Part shown: positions 38,910 through 48,629 of the stretch, one piece after another
Layout of the letters: every line of letters begins with the position of its first letter
How positions within the stretch are numbered: the first letter of the stretch is position 1
Source: Janthinobacterium sp. Marseille
GTDB lineage: Bacteria > Pseudomonadota > Gammaproteobacteria > Burkholderiales > Burkholderiaceae_D
Reading direction: 5' to 3'
Length of the DNA: 64,000 nt
NCBI RefSeq assembly: GCF_000013625.1
Contig: NC_009659.1
Span: forward strand, 1,984,001 to 2,048,000
The notes under the pieces: model-generated
What the model saw: only the letters and a program-made list of their open reading frames with translations
Database searches by the model: none
Told to the model about the DNA's origin: nothing
Translations under genes and position numbers: made by a program

Positions 38910-41900
38910 TCAGCTATTTGCAGTGACTTCAGCCTCCTCTTCCTTGCGATAAGCCATCCGATACAACAATGGCAATACCAGCAACGTCAGCATGGTAGAC
39001 GACAGGATGCCACCTATCACCACAGTCGCCAGCGGCCGCTGCACCTCAGCGCCGGTACCTGTGGCAATCGCCATAGGGACGAAACCGAGCGAAGCCACCA
39101 GCGCCGTCATCAGCACCGGACGCAGGCGCGTCAAGGCGCCTTCGCGCACGGCAGCCGCCAGCGCATGCCCTTCTTCGCGCAAGCTGCGGATAAAGGAAAT
39201 CATCACCAGGCCGTTCAGCACCGCCACCCCCGACAGGGCAATAAAACCGACCGCCGCCGAAATGGAGATGGGGATATCGCGCAACCAGAGCGCGATGATG
39301 CCACCTGTTAACGCAAACGGTATTCCGCTGAAGACCAGCAAGCCGTCTTTCATATTGCCAAACATGACGAACAGCAAAGTGAAGACCAGCGCCAGCGCAA
39401 CCGGGATGACCAGTTGCAGGCGCTCGGTAGCTGATTGCAATTGCTCGAACTGGCCGCCCCAGCTCATCCAGTAACCGGCCGGGATTTTGACTTGCTGTTC
39501 GATTTGCTGTTCAGCGTCCGAGACGAAAGAGCCAATGTCACGTCCGCGTACATTGGCACTGACCACGATGCGGCGCTTGCCGTTTTCGCGGCTGACCTGG
39601 TTCGGCCCCGGTGCCACGTCCAGCGTGGCGACTTCGCCGAGCGGGATGTAACTGGTACGCGCTGCCCCACCCTGCTCACGCGGCAAGGGCAAAGGCAGGC
39701 GCTTGATGGCTTCGAGGTCATTACGCACGTTTTCCGGCAGGCGCACCAGGATATCGAAACGGCGGTCGCCCTGGAACAGCGTGCCCGCTTCCTTGCCGCC
39801 TGTGGCAGTGGCAATCGTGTCCTGCACATCGGCCACATTTAAACCATAGCGTGCGGTTTTTTCGCGGTCGATATTCACGGTCAGCATAGGCAGGCCGGTG
39901 GTCTGCTCCACCTTCACTTCGGCCGCGCCCGGTATCTTGCCCAGCACCGTTGCGATCCTGGCCGCCGTATCGTTCAGCACTTCCATGTCATCGCCAAATA
40001 ATTTGACCGCCACATCACTACGCACGCCGGAAATCAGTTCATTGAAGCGCAACTGGATAGGCTGCGAAAACTCATAGTTATTGCCTGGCAGCTTGGCGAC
40101 GGTATCGCGTATCGCCTGCAATAATTCATCGCGTGATTTCTTCGGCTCCGGCCAGTCAGCTTCCGGCTTGAGCATGACCAGCCCGTCGGAAATATTCGGC
40201 GGCATCGGATCGGATGCGATTTCGGCCGTACCGGTCCTTGATACGATGCGTTCAATTTCCGGATGCGCTTGCTTCAATGCGACTTCCAGCTGCTTTTGCA
40301 TTTCCACCGATTGCGTCAGGCTGGTGCCGGGGATGCGCAAGGATTGGATCGCGATATCGCCTTCGTTCAGGTTAGGCACAAACTCGCTACCCATGCGCGT
40401 CGCCAGCAGGCCGGACAACAGGACCAGGACAAAGGCAAAGGTCAGCACCACCGGCTTGTTCGCCATCACATAATCCAGCGCCGGTGCATACCAGCGTTTG
40501 GCGGCCTGCATCAACACGTTTTCCTTTTCCGCGACCTTGTCACCGATAAAGAGTGCAACCGCGGCCGGGATGAAGGTGATGGACAGGATCATCGCGCCAA
40601 CCAGTGCGATCACGACGGTGAAGGCCATCGGATGGAACATGCGTCCTTCCACGCCACTCAGCGCGAAGATAGGCAGGTAGACCACCATGATGATCAACTG
40701 GCCAAAAATCAGCGGACGCCGTGCTTCCTTTGCGGCTGCAAACACTTCTTGGAAGCGTTCGCTGCGGTTCAGCGGCCTTCCCTTGCCCGCCTGTGCATGT
40801 GCCAGCCGGCGCACACAGTTCTCCACAATCACTACCGCGCCATCGACGATGATGCCGAAGTCGAGCGCACCCAGGCTCATCAGGTTGGCACTGACTTTGT
40901 ACGTCACCATACCGCTGAAGGTAAACAACATGGAAAGCGGGATCACCATCGCGGTAATCAGGGCGGCGCGGAAGTTGCCAAGGAAGAGGAAGAGCACCAC
41001 GATAACCAGTACCGCACCTTCCAGCAGGTTTTTCTTCACTGTATTGATGGCTTTATCGACCAAGACCGTGCGGTCATACACGGTCACCGCCTGCACACCC
41101 TCGGGCAGGCTGCGATTGATCTCTACCATCTTTTTGTCGACCGCTTGCGAAACGGTGCGGCTGTTCTGTCCTATCAGCATGAAGACCGTACCCAGCACGA
41201 CTTCGCGACCATTCTCGGTCGCGGCTCCGGTACGCAACTCACGCCCGATCTGCACTTCGCCGACATCGCGGATGCGGATAGGCACACCCTGTACATTGCC
41301 GAGGATGATGTTGCCGATATCGGCGATCGACTGTACCTGGCCCGGTGCTCGTATCAGTAATTGTTCGCCGCGTTTTTCGATGTAACCGGCACCGACATTG
41401 CCGTTATTGCGCTCCAGCGCCGTGACGATATCCTGCAGGTTCAAGCCATAGGACGCCAGGCGCTCGGCTACCGGTGCAACCTGGTACTCCTTCGCAAAGC
41501 CGCCTATCGTATTGATTTCGGTAACGCCCGGTACATTACGCAATTGAGGTTTGATGATCCAGTCCTGGATTTCGCGCAGGTCGGTCGGCGTGTAGGCGGA
41601 GCCATCCGGTTTCTTCGCGCCCTCCTTCGCTTCTACCGTCCACAGGTAGATCTCGCCAAGGCCGGTTGAAATCGGTCCCATCGCAGGCGTGATGCCCGGC
41701 GGCAGGTTTTGCCGCGCTTCCTGTATCCGTTCACTGATCATCTGGCGCGCAAAGTAGATATCGGTGCCATCCTTGAAAATCACCGTAATCTGCGACAGCC
41801 CATAACGAGACAAGGAACGGGTCTGCTCCAGGTGTGGCAAGCCGGCCATCACCGTTTCTATCGGATAGGTAATCCTTTGCTCGGTTTCCAGCGGCGAATA

Positions 41901-42065
41901 ACCGGGTGCCGCCGTATTGATTTGCACCTGTACATTGGTAATGTCAGGTACCGCATCGATAGGCAGCTTTTGGTAGTTGTATATGCCGAATGCAGCCATG
42001 CCGCTTACCGCCAGCATGACCAGCCAGCGTTGCGCTATCGCAAAGCTAATGAGACGTTCAAACAT
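38910..42065 (-). CDS. czcA: CzcA-type heavy-metal RND efflux pump (backbone copy)
   Basis: A 1051-residue proton-driven pump closely paralogous to the island CzcA. The relay motif is GALDFGIIVDGAVVIVEN near residue 400. The N-terminal helix, periplasmic loops (TGLGEIYLWTVEAKEG) and C-terminal bundle are complete. Codon use is clearly GC-richer than in the island copy. It is last in the cadA-czcI-czcC-czcB-czcA run, 18 nt after czcB. There is no PII gene between B and A here. Probably exports Zn2+ and Cd2+ from the periplasm. Confidence 0.93.
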   Translation of the reverse strand: MFERLISFAIAQRWLVMLAVSGMAAFGIYNYQKLPIDAVPDITNVQVQINTAAPGYSPLETEQRITYPIETVMAGLPHLEQTRSLSRYGLSQITVIFKDGTDIYFARQMISERIQEARQNLPPGITPAMGPISTGLGEIYLWTVEAKEGAKKPDGSAYTPTDLREIQDWIIKPQLRNVPGVTEINTIGGFAKEYQVAPVAERLASYGLNLQDIVTALERNNGNVGAGYIEKRGEQLLIRAPGQVQSIADIGNIILGNVQGVPIRIRDVGEVQIGRELRTGAATENGREVVLGTVFMLIGQNSRTVSQAVDKKMVEINRSLPEGVQAVTVYDRTVLVDKAINTVKKNLLEGAVLVIVVLFLFLGNFRAALITAMVIPLSMLFTFSGMVTYKVSANLMSLGALDFGIIVDGAVVIVENCVRRLAHAQAGKGRPLNRSERFQEVFAAAKEARRPLIFGQLIIMVVYLPIFALSGVEGRMFHPMAFTVVIALVGAMILSITFIPAAVALFIGDKVAEKENVLMQAAKRWYAPALDYVMANKPVVLTFAFVLVLLSGLLATRMGSEFVPNLNEGDIAIQSLRIPGTSLTQSVEMQKQLEVALKQAHPEIERIVSRTGTAEIASDPMPPNISDGLVMLKPEADWPEPKKSRDELLQAIRDTVAKLPGNNYEFSQPIQLRFNELISGVRSDVAVKLFGDDMEVLNDTAARIATVLGKIPGAAEVKVEQTTGLPMLTVNIDREKTARYGLNVADVQDTIATATGGKEAGTLFQGDRRFDILVRLPENVRNDLEAIKRLPLPLPREQGGAARTSYIPLGEVATLDVAPGPNQVSRENGKRRIVVSANVRGRDIGSFVSDAEQQIEQQVKIPAGYWMSWGGQFEQLQSATERLQLVIPVALALVFTLLFVMFGNMKDGLLVFSGIPFALTGGIIALWLRDIPISISAAVGFIALSGVAVLNGLVMISFIRSLREEGHALAAAVREGALTRLRPVLMTALVASLGFVPMAIATGTGAEVQRPLATVVIGGILSSTMLTLLVLPLLYRMAYRKEEEAEVTANS

Positions 42066-42083
42066 GATGGAAGCTCCTTCGCA

Positions 42084-43382
42084 TCAATGCGTGTGCTCGG
42101 CACTGGCTTTACCCAGCTCCGATTTGATGACGAAGCTGCCACCGGCCGCGTATTCGCTGCCCGCCTTCAGTCCCTTGACGATTTCCACCCGTTTGCCATC
42201 AGTGCGACCGGTGCTGACTTCCTGTGCGATAAAGCCATCCGCGACCTTGACGAATATCACCGGCTTGTCGTTGATGGTTTGTATCGCATCGGCCGCAACC
42301 GCAACCGGAACTTCCACTTCATTCGAAACGATTTCCACATTCACGAACAAGCCCGGACGCCAGGTACCTTGCGGATTGGCCAGGGTTACACGCGCATTCG
42401 CGGTACGGGTCTGCACACCGAGCAAGGAACCGACATAAGCCACGGTACCGGTCGCAGTTGAATCGAATGCGCTGGCTTTTACCGTTACTTTTTCGCCGAC
42501 GCGTACTGCATTCAAATCCTTGGCCGGGACTGCAATATCCGCCCATACAGTGGACAGGTCAGAGAGCGTGAAGATATTCGCATCTTCCTTCACCGCCTCA
42601 CCCAGCGAGATGTGCTTTTCCACCACGATGCCATCAAAGGGAGCACGTATCTCGTAACGGTTGAACGCACCGGCAGCACCGGCGTCAGCACCGAGTGCAG
42701 ATAACTTTTGGCGTGCATTCTGCACGGCGATTTCGGTTTCATGCAGCACTTGCTGTGCCTGCAGGTAATCCTGTTCGGCCGAGATTTTCTCTTGCCACAG
42801 TTTCTTTTCACGCTCGTAAGTGAGCTTGGCCAGCGTCAGGCGCTTTTGCGCCGCGAATAGTTCACTACGCTGCTCGGACAAACCGGTACTGGCGATCACC
42901 GCCAATACCTGCCCTTTCTTGACTTGCTGCCCGAGGTTGGCCGGTACGCTTTGCACGACGCCGGCCAGGCGCGGCACCACGTGTGCGGTGCGATCTTCAT
43001 TGAACTGGATTTCACCCGGCAGGACCAGCGCAGTCTTGATATGCGCGGCATCGGCGACTTGCAGGCTCACACCGGCCGCCTTGATTTGTGCATCGCTCAA
43101 GAGGATTTTGTTTTCCGCTGCTTCCTTGCCCGCGTCGGCTTTCTTGCCTTCTTCGGCATGATGTTCACCATCTGCATGCTTATGATCATCGCTATGATCC
43201 TTCGCTGCGGACTTATTCTCCGCATGATGTTCACCATCACCATGGCTGTCGGCGTGGCCGTGGCTCTCGCCGGCGCTGCTGCCGGGTTTTCCGGACAGGA
43301 GGATCAGGCCGCCCAACAAGATGCCAATGGCAATGATGGCTGCGATGGTCATGCTTTGTTTTTTGTTCAGGTTGATTTTCAT
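42084..43382 (-). CDS. czcB: CzcB-type periplasmic adaptor (backbone copy)
   Basis: A 432-residue membrane-fusion protein. The N-terminal anchor (MTIAAIIAIGILLGGLILLS) is followed by a very His/Asp-rich segment (SHGHADSHGDGEHHAENKSA; DHSDDHKHADGEHH) likely to bind metal. The hairpin/lipoyl domain contains QVKKGQVLAVIASTGLSEQR. It lacks the extra domain of the island copy, hence ~95 residues shorter. Nine nt after czcC and 18 nt before czcA. Confidence 0.92.
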   Translation of the reverse strand: MKINLNKKQSMTIAAIIAIGILLGGLILLSGKPGSSAGESHGHADSHGDGEHHAENKSAAKDHSDDHKHADGEHHAEEGKKADAGKEAAENKILLSDAQIKAAGVSLQVADAAHIKTALVLPGEIQFNEDRTAHVVPRLAGVVQSVPANLGQQVKKGQVLAVIASTGLSEQRSELFAAQKRLTLAKLTYEREKKLWQEKISAEQDYLQAQQVLHETEIAVQNARQKLSALGADAGAAGAFNRYEIRAPFDGIVVEKHISLGEAVKEDANIFTLSDLSTVWADIAVPAKDLNAVRVGEKVTVKASAFDSTATGTVAYVGSLLGVQTRTANARVTLANPQGTWRPGLFVNVEIVSNEVEVPVAVAADAIQTINDKPVIFVKVADGFIAQEVSTGRTDGKRVEIVKGLKAGSEYAAGGSFVIKSELGKASAEHTH

Positions 43383-43391
43383 GATGTCTTC

Positions 43392-44666
43392 TTATGGCTT
43401 GTTGGCATAGTCAGGCGCACCGAGGATGCGATCGATCTCGGCGGCGGCGCTGTGTGCTTCGGCTAAAGTGCGCAGGTACTGCGACCTGGCTTGCAGCAAG
43501 GTGCGTTGCGCGTCCAGTACATCAAGGAAGTTGAATTTGCCGAATTCAAAACCGGTAGTCGCGGCGTCATAGGCGCTTTGCGCACCCGGCAGGATGTCGC
43601 GCTGCAAGGTGTCGGCTTCTATCCGTGTGGTATTCAGGCGTTCATATGCTTGTGCCAGCTCGCCATCGAGCCGGATTTCCGTCGCGTTCAACTCATCCCG
43701 TGCCTTGTCGACACGACGCAAGGCTTCCAGGATATTGCCCTGGTTGCGGTCAAACATGGGAAATGGAATCGACAGGCCGACCACAGCCTGGTTGCCTGCA
43801 TCGCCATTCTTTTTCACCCCCATGCTGACGGTTACATCCGGTATGCGACGGCTCTTTTCGACCTCTGCTACCGCTTGCAGGCGCTCCAGTTCATGCCGTG
43901 TACGTATCAGCAACGGCGACTGGTTCAGGCGTGCATTCAGTTCCGGCCACTGCGGTAGTACAGGCAGGCTTTCCACATTGCCTTGGGCCAGCTGGAAGCG
44001 TGGCACAGCATTACCCCAGGTCGCGGCCAGTCGTTTACGGGCGATGACAAGTTCGCTTTTCGCCTGGCTCAGTTCCAGTCGCACATTCGCTTCCGCCACA
44101 CGAGCCTTGGTTTCTTCGACTGGCGACACCTTCCCTGCCGCGACCCGACGCGATGCCACCAGGCTGCCGCGTTGTGCCAGTTGCAGCGAAGCCTCGGCAA
44201 GGCGCAAGCGCTCTTGTGCATTCAGGACATTGAAGAAAGCCGTAATGACGAGCGCGCGTATTTCTGCACGCTTGCTGTTCAAATCGGCATACGCAGTGTC
44301 GTAAGCACGACTGGCGGCATTGATACGCGCGGTACGCTTGCCACCGAGCTCTATCGGCTGGTTGACCAGCCAGGTAGTGGTGCGTGTGTCACGCTGCGCG
44401 CCTTCAAGCTGTACCGAGACCTCTGGATTGGGTATCAGTCCGGCCTGTCGTATCGTCGCATCGACTGCCGCCGCTTCATTACGCGCAGCGGACAGATCGG
44501 CATTGCCGTCCAGCGCCAGCTTCAGCGCGGCCTCCAGCGTCAGCCCGTCAGCCGGTTCTACGATACGGTTCGCGGTCAAGCCGCTTTCAACCGGTCCGTA
44601 AGTCTGTGCAAACGCCGGTGCCAGCGCAAGCGCGGCTATGCCCAGCGGCAATAAATACCTGTACAT
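43392..44666 (-). CDS. czcC: CzcC-type outer-membrane channel (backbone copy)
   Basis: A 424-residue TolC-like protein with a signal peptide (YLLPLGIAALALAPAFAQ). Landmarks IPNPEVSVQLEG, GKVSPVEETKARVAEANVRL and IPFPMFDRNQGNILEALRR are shared with the island copy. Forms the outer-membrane duct for CzcBA. It lies 74 nt downstream of the czcI-like gene. Confidence 0.92.
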   Translation of the reverse strand: MYRYLLPLGIAALALAPAFAQTYGPVESGLTANRIVEPADGLTLEAALKLALDGNADLSAARNEAAAVDATIRQAGLIPNPEVSVQLEGAQRDTRTTTWLVNQPIELGGKRTARINAASRAYDTAYADLNSKRAEIRALVITAFFNVLNAQERLRLAEASLQLAQRGSLVASRRVAAGKVSPVEETKARVAEANVRLELSQAKSELVIARKRLAATWGNAVPRFQLAQGNVESLPVLPQWPELNARLNQSPLLIRTRHELERLQAVAEVEKSRRIPDVTVSMGVKKNGDAGNQAVVGLSIPFPMFDRNQGNILEALRRVDKARDELNATEIRLDGELAQAYERLNTTRIEADTLQRDILPGAQSAYDAATTGFEFGKFNFLDVLDAQRTLLQARSQYLRTLAEAHSAAAEIDRILGAPDYANKP

Positions 44667-44740
44667 CGAATTCTCCTGTGGATGGGAAAAGAACTCGACG
44701 GGACTTCAGTTTGAATGAAATGGAAGGATAGTCCCGTCGA

Positions 44741-45088
44741 TCAGGCGACGGGATGCCGGTCAGGCCGTCTGGGCCCGTCCGGTATATGCGAAGAGTAAAG
44801 CGGAGGATGCAACTCGGTGTGGACATTGCCAGCCGGAATCAGGGCCGGTGGCAATTGCGACAGGAACAAGCCCTGGCTGTCAGGATGATGGAAGTCCTTG
44901 TGGACTTTCAGCGACTGACCGTTATCGCCGGGCAGCTCGGTATCATCCTGATGCTTGTGATGACCAAAATGCTGTGCCGATGTGGCGTTCTCATGCTGGC
45001 AATAGATAGCTGCCGCAGCCCAGGTGAACTGGAGCGGCAAGGCTAGCAGCATCAAGATAATCAGCAGTTTTTTCACGGTCTGAATCAT
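44741..45088 (-). CDS. czcI: CzcI-like small periplasmic protein (backbone copy)
   Basis: A 115-residue protein with a signal peptide (LLIILMLLALPLQFTWAAAA) followed by YCQHE and a His cluster (HFGHHKHQDDTELPGDN), as in the protein at 21229-21588. It lacks the CAFC pair of that copy. It heads czcCBA, 47 nt after cadA, so it probably shares the CadR-controlled transcript. Confidence 0.8.
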   Translation of the reverse strand: MIQTVKKLLIILMLLALPLQFTWAAAAIYCQHENATSAQHFGHHKHQDDTELPGDNGQSLKVHKDFHHPDSQGLFLSQLPPALIPAGNVHTELHPPLYSSHIPDGPRRPDRHPVA

Positions 45089-45135
45089 AACATCGTTTTA
45101 TTTCAGGGCAAATACAATGGCTGCAGCCTGTTGTA

Positions 45136-47364
45136 TCAGACTGCACGCAGCAGGCGCAAACCATTAAAGACCACCAGCAGGCTGGCACCCATATCAGCGA
45201 AAACAGCCATCCATAAAGTCGCTTCGCCACCAAGCGCCAGTACCAGGAACACCGCCTTGATACCCAGCGCCAGCGTAATGTTTTGCATCAGCACCGTATG
45301 GGTTTTCTTGCTCAGGCCGATGAAATCCGCAAGCTTGCCCAGCCTGTCATCCATCAGGGCCACATCGGCGGTTTCCAGCGCGGTATCCGTACCTGCAGCA
45401 CCCATCGCAAAGCCAATGTCAGCCTGCGCCAGTGCCGGTGCATCGTTGATACCGTCACCGACCATGCCGACATAGCCATAACGCGCGCGCAATTCATTGA
45501 TCGCCGCCAGTTTATCGTCCGGTAACTGATTGCCGCGCACATCACTGATGCCGACCTTGCCACCTATCGCTTCTGCGGTATGCGGGTTATCACCTGTCAG
45601 CATCACGACTTGCACACCCATCTGCTGCAACTTGGCAACCGCGGCCTGGCTGCCGTCACGGATGGTGTCGGCAGCTGCCAGTATCAACAAAGGCGAGCTG
45701 CCGGAACCCAGCACCACGGCTGTTTTACCGGTTTGCTCGAAGGCATCCAGTGCCGCTTCGAGCTCGGGGCCGCAAATGCCCAGTTCATGGATCAGGCGAT
45801 GATTGCCGAGGTAATAAGGTTCGCCACCTATCGTGCCGCGCACACCGCGCCCGGTCAGTGCTTCAAAGTCGCTGACTTCATGCAAAGCCTCTGTGCTTTG
45901 CTGTGCCTGCCAGTGCGCGACCACCGCAGACGATACCGGATGGTCGGAACGTTGCGACAGGCTGGCCGCAAGGCGCAACATACCGTGCAAATCGCCTTCA
46001 TGGATTTGCTGTGTATCGGTCACGACCGGTTTGCCGACAGTGATGGTGCCGGTTTTATCCAGCGCCAGTGCTTTCAGCTTGCGTCCCAGTTCCAGATAGA
46101 CGCCACCCTTGATCAGGATGCCGTGGCGTGCCGCCGCGGCCAGGCCACTGACGACGGTAACCGGGGTCGAGATCACCAGCGCACATGGGCAGGCGATTAC
46201 CAGCAATACGAGTGCCTTGTATAACCAGGGCTGGAATGGCTGCGCCAGCAATAAAGGCGGCAAGACCGCAACCAGGATCGCCAGCAACACGACGATAGGA
46301 ATGTAATAGCGCGCGAACTGATCGACAAAGCGCTGGGTAGGCGCACGTTCGCCCTGCACCTGCTGCACGCTCTTGATGATGCGTGCCAATGTCGAATTCG
46401 ATTGCAAGGCGGTCACGCGATAATCGAAGGTGCCGCGTTCATTGATGGTACCGGCAAAGACGGTGTCACCGCTTTGCTTGGCGACCGGCATGCTTTCACC
46501 TGTAATCGGCGCCTGGTTGATCGTGCTTTGGCCGTCGACGATGATGCCGTCCAGCGGCACGCGCTCACCCGGCTTGACGCGCACCAGCGCATCCAGTTGT
46601 ACCTGTACCGCGCTGACCGGCAACCATTCATTGCTATCATTGCGCACGGTCGCCATCTCCGGCGCCATTGCCATCAAGCCCTTGATCGCATTGCGTGCGC
46701 GATCCAGTGACAGCGCTTCTATCATCTCCGCCGCTGCGAACAGGAAGATCACGACGGCCGCTTCCGGCCACTGTCCTATCAGCACCGCGCCGATGACGGC
46801 CAGCGACATCAGGAAATTCATATTCAATGAGAAATGGCGCAAGGCGATCCAGCCTTTTTTCAGCGTATCGAGACCGCCGGTCAGGATAGCGGCCAAGGCC
46901 AGTCCAATCACCAGCCACGAGGTTTCATCGCCGCTGGTCCAGGCCACGACTTCGGAGCCGATGGCAGTCACGCCGGAGATCGCCATCAAAGTCCATTTCA
47001 AGGGCGAAATACGATAATCACCGGATAATTCGCCGTGCTCGGCCAAACCTTCGCGATCGAGATTTTGCGTATCGGATTTGACGACCGGATCCAGGTCCAG
47101 TTTTTTCAGGGCGGCAACAATTTCAGCCACGGATGGCAGGTTGTGATGCACGGTTAGCTCACGCTGCATCAGGTTGAATTCCATGCCGACGATGCCCGCC
47201 ATCTTGTTGAAGCGATCACGGATCAGCTTCTCTTCGGTCGGGCAATCCATCTTCTGGATCAGCAACACGGCTTGCGCAGCACCGGTGGCTACCGCTTCCT
47301 GCGGGGTGTCCGTTGCTGCCTGTTTATCATGGGCATGATTGTGGTCATGGTCACAACAGTGCAT
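45136..47364 (-). CDS. cadA: CadA/ZntA-type Zn/Cd/Pb P-type ATPase
   Basis: A 742-residue inner-membrane PIB-type ATPase exporting Zn2+, Cd2+ and Pb2+. The His/Cys-rich N-terminus (MHCCDHDHNHAHDKQ) is followed by an HMA-like domain with MDCPTEE in place of CxxC. The membrane metal site is CPCALV, the phosphorylation motif is LDKTGTITVG, and the hinge is MVGDGINDAPALA. AAGGAGAG precedes the ATG at 47364. It is divergent from cadR across a CadR-type operator and leads into czcICBA, so cytoplasmic export and periplasmic clearance are probably co-regulated. Confidence 0.94.
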   Translation of the reverse strand: MHCCDHDHNHAHDKQAATDTPQEAVATGAAQAVLLIQKMDCPTEEKLIRDRFNKMAGIVGMEFNLMQRELTVHHNLPSVAEIVAALKKLDLDPVVKSDTQNLDREGLAEHGELSGDYRISPLKWTLMAISGVTAIGSEVVAWTSGDETSWLVIGLALAAILTGGLDTLKKGWIALRHFSLNMNFLMSLAVIGAVLIGQWPEAAVVIFLFAAAEMIEALSLDRARNAIKGLMAMAPEMATVRNDSNEWLPVSAVQVQLDALVRVKPGERVPLDGIIVDGQSTINQAPITGESMPVAKQSGDTVFAGTINERGTFDYRVTALQSNSTLARIIKSVQQVQGERAPTQRFVDQFARYYIPIVVLLAILVAVLPPLLLAQPFQPWLYKALVLLVIACPCALVISTPVTVVSGLAAAARHGILIKGGVYLELGRKLKALALDKTGTITVGKPVVTDTQQIHEGDLHGMLRLAASLSQRSDHPVSSAVVAHWQAQQSTEALHEVSDFEALTGRGVRGTIGGEPYYLGNHRLIHELGICGPELEAALDAFEQTGKTAVVLGSGSSPLLILAAADTIRDGSQAAVAKLQQMGVQVVMLTGDNPHTAEAIGGKVGISDVRGNQLPDDKLAAINELRARYGYVGMVGDGINDAPALAQADIGFAMGAAGTDTALETADVALMDDRLGKLADFIGLSKKTHTVLMQNITLALGIKAVFLVLALGGEATLWMAVFADMGASLLVVFNGLRLLRAV

Positions 47365-47414
47365 AAATCTCTCCTTGCAAAGCTATTGGTCCGTCACTAT
47401 TGTATGTATTAGAA

Positions 47415-47438
47415 ACCCTGTAGCGACTATAGGGTCAA
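47415..47438 (-). promoter_or_regulatory. CadR/ZntR-type operator-promoter of cadA
   Basis: The dyad ACCCTGTAG...CTATAGGGT (47415-47435) is the pattern bound by CadR/PbrR/ZntR regulators. On the minus strand the -35 is TTGACC (47433-47438), with the -10 (TCTAAT or CTAATA) about 19-20 bp away, the stretched spacer of MerR-family promoters. It lies between divergent cadA and cadR. Confidence 0.88.
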
Positions 47439-47473
47439 GCGGTATTTTGAATTACATGCCAGAGGGTTCTCAA

Positions 47474-47929
47474 ATGACACTGCAAGCATTGAAAATCGGC
47501 GAATTGGCGCTGCAAACCGGCTCTTCGGTAGAGACCATACGTTACTACGAACAACAGAATTTGCTGCCGCAAGCGATGCGTTCGAGCAGCAACTATCGTT
47601 TATACGGCGACGAGCACGTCAGGCGACTGCAATTCATACGTCACTGTCGCTCGCTGGATATGACACTGGATGAAATCCGTACCCTGCTCAGTTTCCGTGA
47701 TACGCCGGAAGAAAATTGTGCAGGCGTCAACACCCTGCTGGATAAACACATAGAGCACGTGTCCCACCGCATCAAGGAATTGAAAGCACTGCAAACGGAG
47801 TTGAAGCAATTGCGCAGCCGCTGTTTGACGACACAGACGGTAGAGGAATGCGGGATCTTGCAGGGATTGGCGAATGCGGAAGATAGCGAACCGAAAAAAC
47901 TCGGCACACATGGCGGCGGATGCCACTGA
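47474..47929 (+). CDS. cadR: CadR-type MerR-family regulator
   Basis: A 151-residue metal-sensing activator. The N-terminal MerR HTH includes KIGELALQTGSSVETIRYYE, then a dimerisation helix. Metal-site cysteines are in EENCAGVN and SRCLTTQTVEECGIL, with a Cys/His tail (GTHGGGCH) typical of CadR. The ATG at 47474 (MTLQALKIGE) is chosen; an upstream frame start would lie across the operator. It acts on the 47415-47435 dyad. Cd2+/Zn2+ response is inferred from the tail. Confidence 0.9.
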   Translation: MTLQALKIGELALQTGSSVETIRYYEQQNLLPQAMRSSSNYRLYGDEHVRRLQFIRHCRSLDMTLDEIRTLLSFRDTPEENCAGVNTLLDKHIEHVSHRIKELKALQTELKQLRSRCLTTQTVEECGILQGLANAEDSEPKKLGTHGGGCH

Positions 47930-47932
47930 AAT

Positions 47933-47961
47933 TCCGGCCCGATCATACTGAGCGGGCCGGA
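47933..47961. terminator. Hairpin between convergent cadR and the 203-aa gene
   Basis: Stem TCCGGCCCG/CGGGCCGGA with an 11-base loop, lying between two convergent genes. No clear T-run, so it may act on both transcripts only weakly. Confidence 0.5.
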
Positions 47962-47976
47962 CACTATTGATAGCTA

Positions 47977-48588
47977 TTACTTCGGTGCGGCTTCTACCGA
48001 CAAGGCCTCGCCTTCGACATAGGTGATTTCCACCTGGTCGCCGACTTTTACCTTGGCCAGTGCTTTAGGATCTTTTACTTTCAGCGTACGGGTTTCATGT
48101 ACGCCGCGCAAAGTGATCTTGCCTTTCTTTTTATCGACAGCAGTCACATCCGCCACCACCTGTACCTGGCGTGCCACCACGACACCCGGTTTTTCACCCG
48201 GTTGTGAGACTTTCATGCCTTCGGTTTCGGTACGTTCACGGATGCCATCGCCTTTTTTCTTCAATTCAAGAACGACAGCTTCACCCTGGCGGAACACGAT
48301 TTGATCGCCGACTTTGACTTGATCAAAGTTCTTCACGCGTTTGCTGACCTGAACCACCACGGTTTCACCGTTCGCACGATTCACCGTCATCAGGCGTGCA
48401 GCCTGGTCAACAGCTGTAATCGTGCCGCGGGTGGTAATGGTTTCACCTACACCCAAAGTCCCGGGTTTCTTGAGTACACGCAGGTCTTCAGTTACGCCCG
48501 GCTGTGCGGCCGGCTTATCCTGTGCGATAGCAATCTGGCCAACGCTGCTTGCGGCCAGCAATGTAATACCGATTAAGCGTTTCATCAT
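47977..48588 (-). CDS. Exported protein with two OB-like repeats, unknown function
   Basis: A 203-residue protein with a signal peptide ending at GQIAIAQD. Two related beta modules follow: TRGTITAVDQAARLMTVNRA with KVGDQIVFRQGEAV, and VADVTAVDKKKGKITLRGV with KVGDQVEITYVEGEAL. It is therefore a tandem duplication of one ~65-residue domain. Periplasmic. GGGGAA lies before the start at 48588 (a second ATG follows). No family name can be given. Confidence 0.7.
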   Translation of the reverse strand: MMKRLIGITLLAASSVGQIAIAQDKPAAQPGVTEDLRVLKKPGTLGVGETITTRGTITAVDQAARLMTVNRANGETVVVQVSKRVKNFDQVKVGDQIVFRQGEAVVLELKKKGDGIRERTETEGMKVSQPGEKPGVVVARQVQVVADVTAVDKKKGKITLRGVHETRTLKVKDPKALAKVKVGDQVEITYVEGEALSVEAAPK

Positions 48589-48629
48589 ACTTATTCCCCT
48601 TGTCTGGATGGATCAGATAACCGCTAGCC

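Noticed and set aside
40263..41360. A 365-codon plus-strand open frame across czcA
   Set aside because: Antisense of czcA with extreme His/Gln/Arg bias; not a gene.
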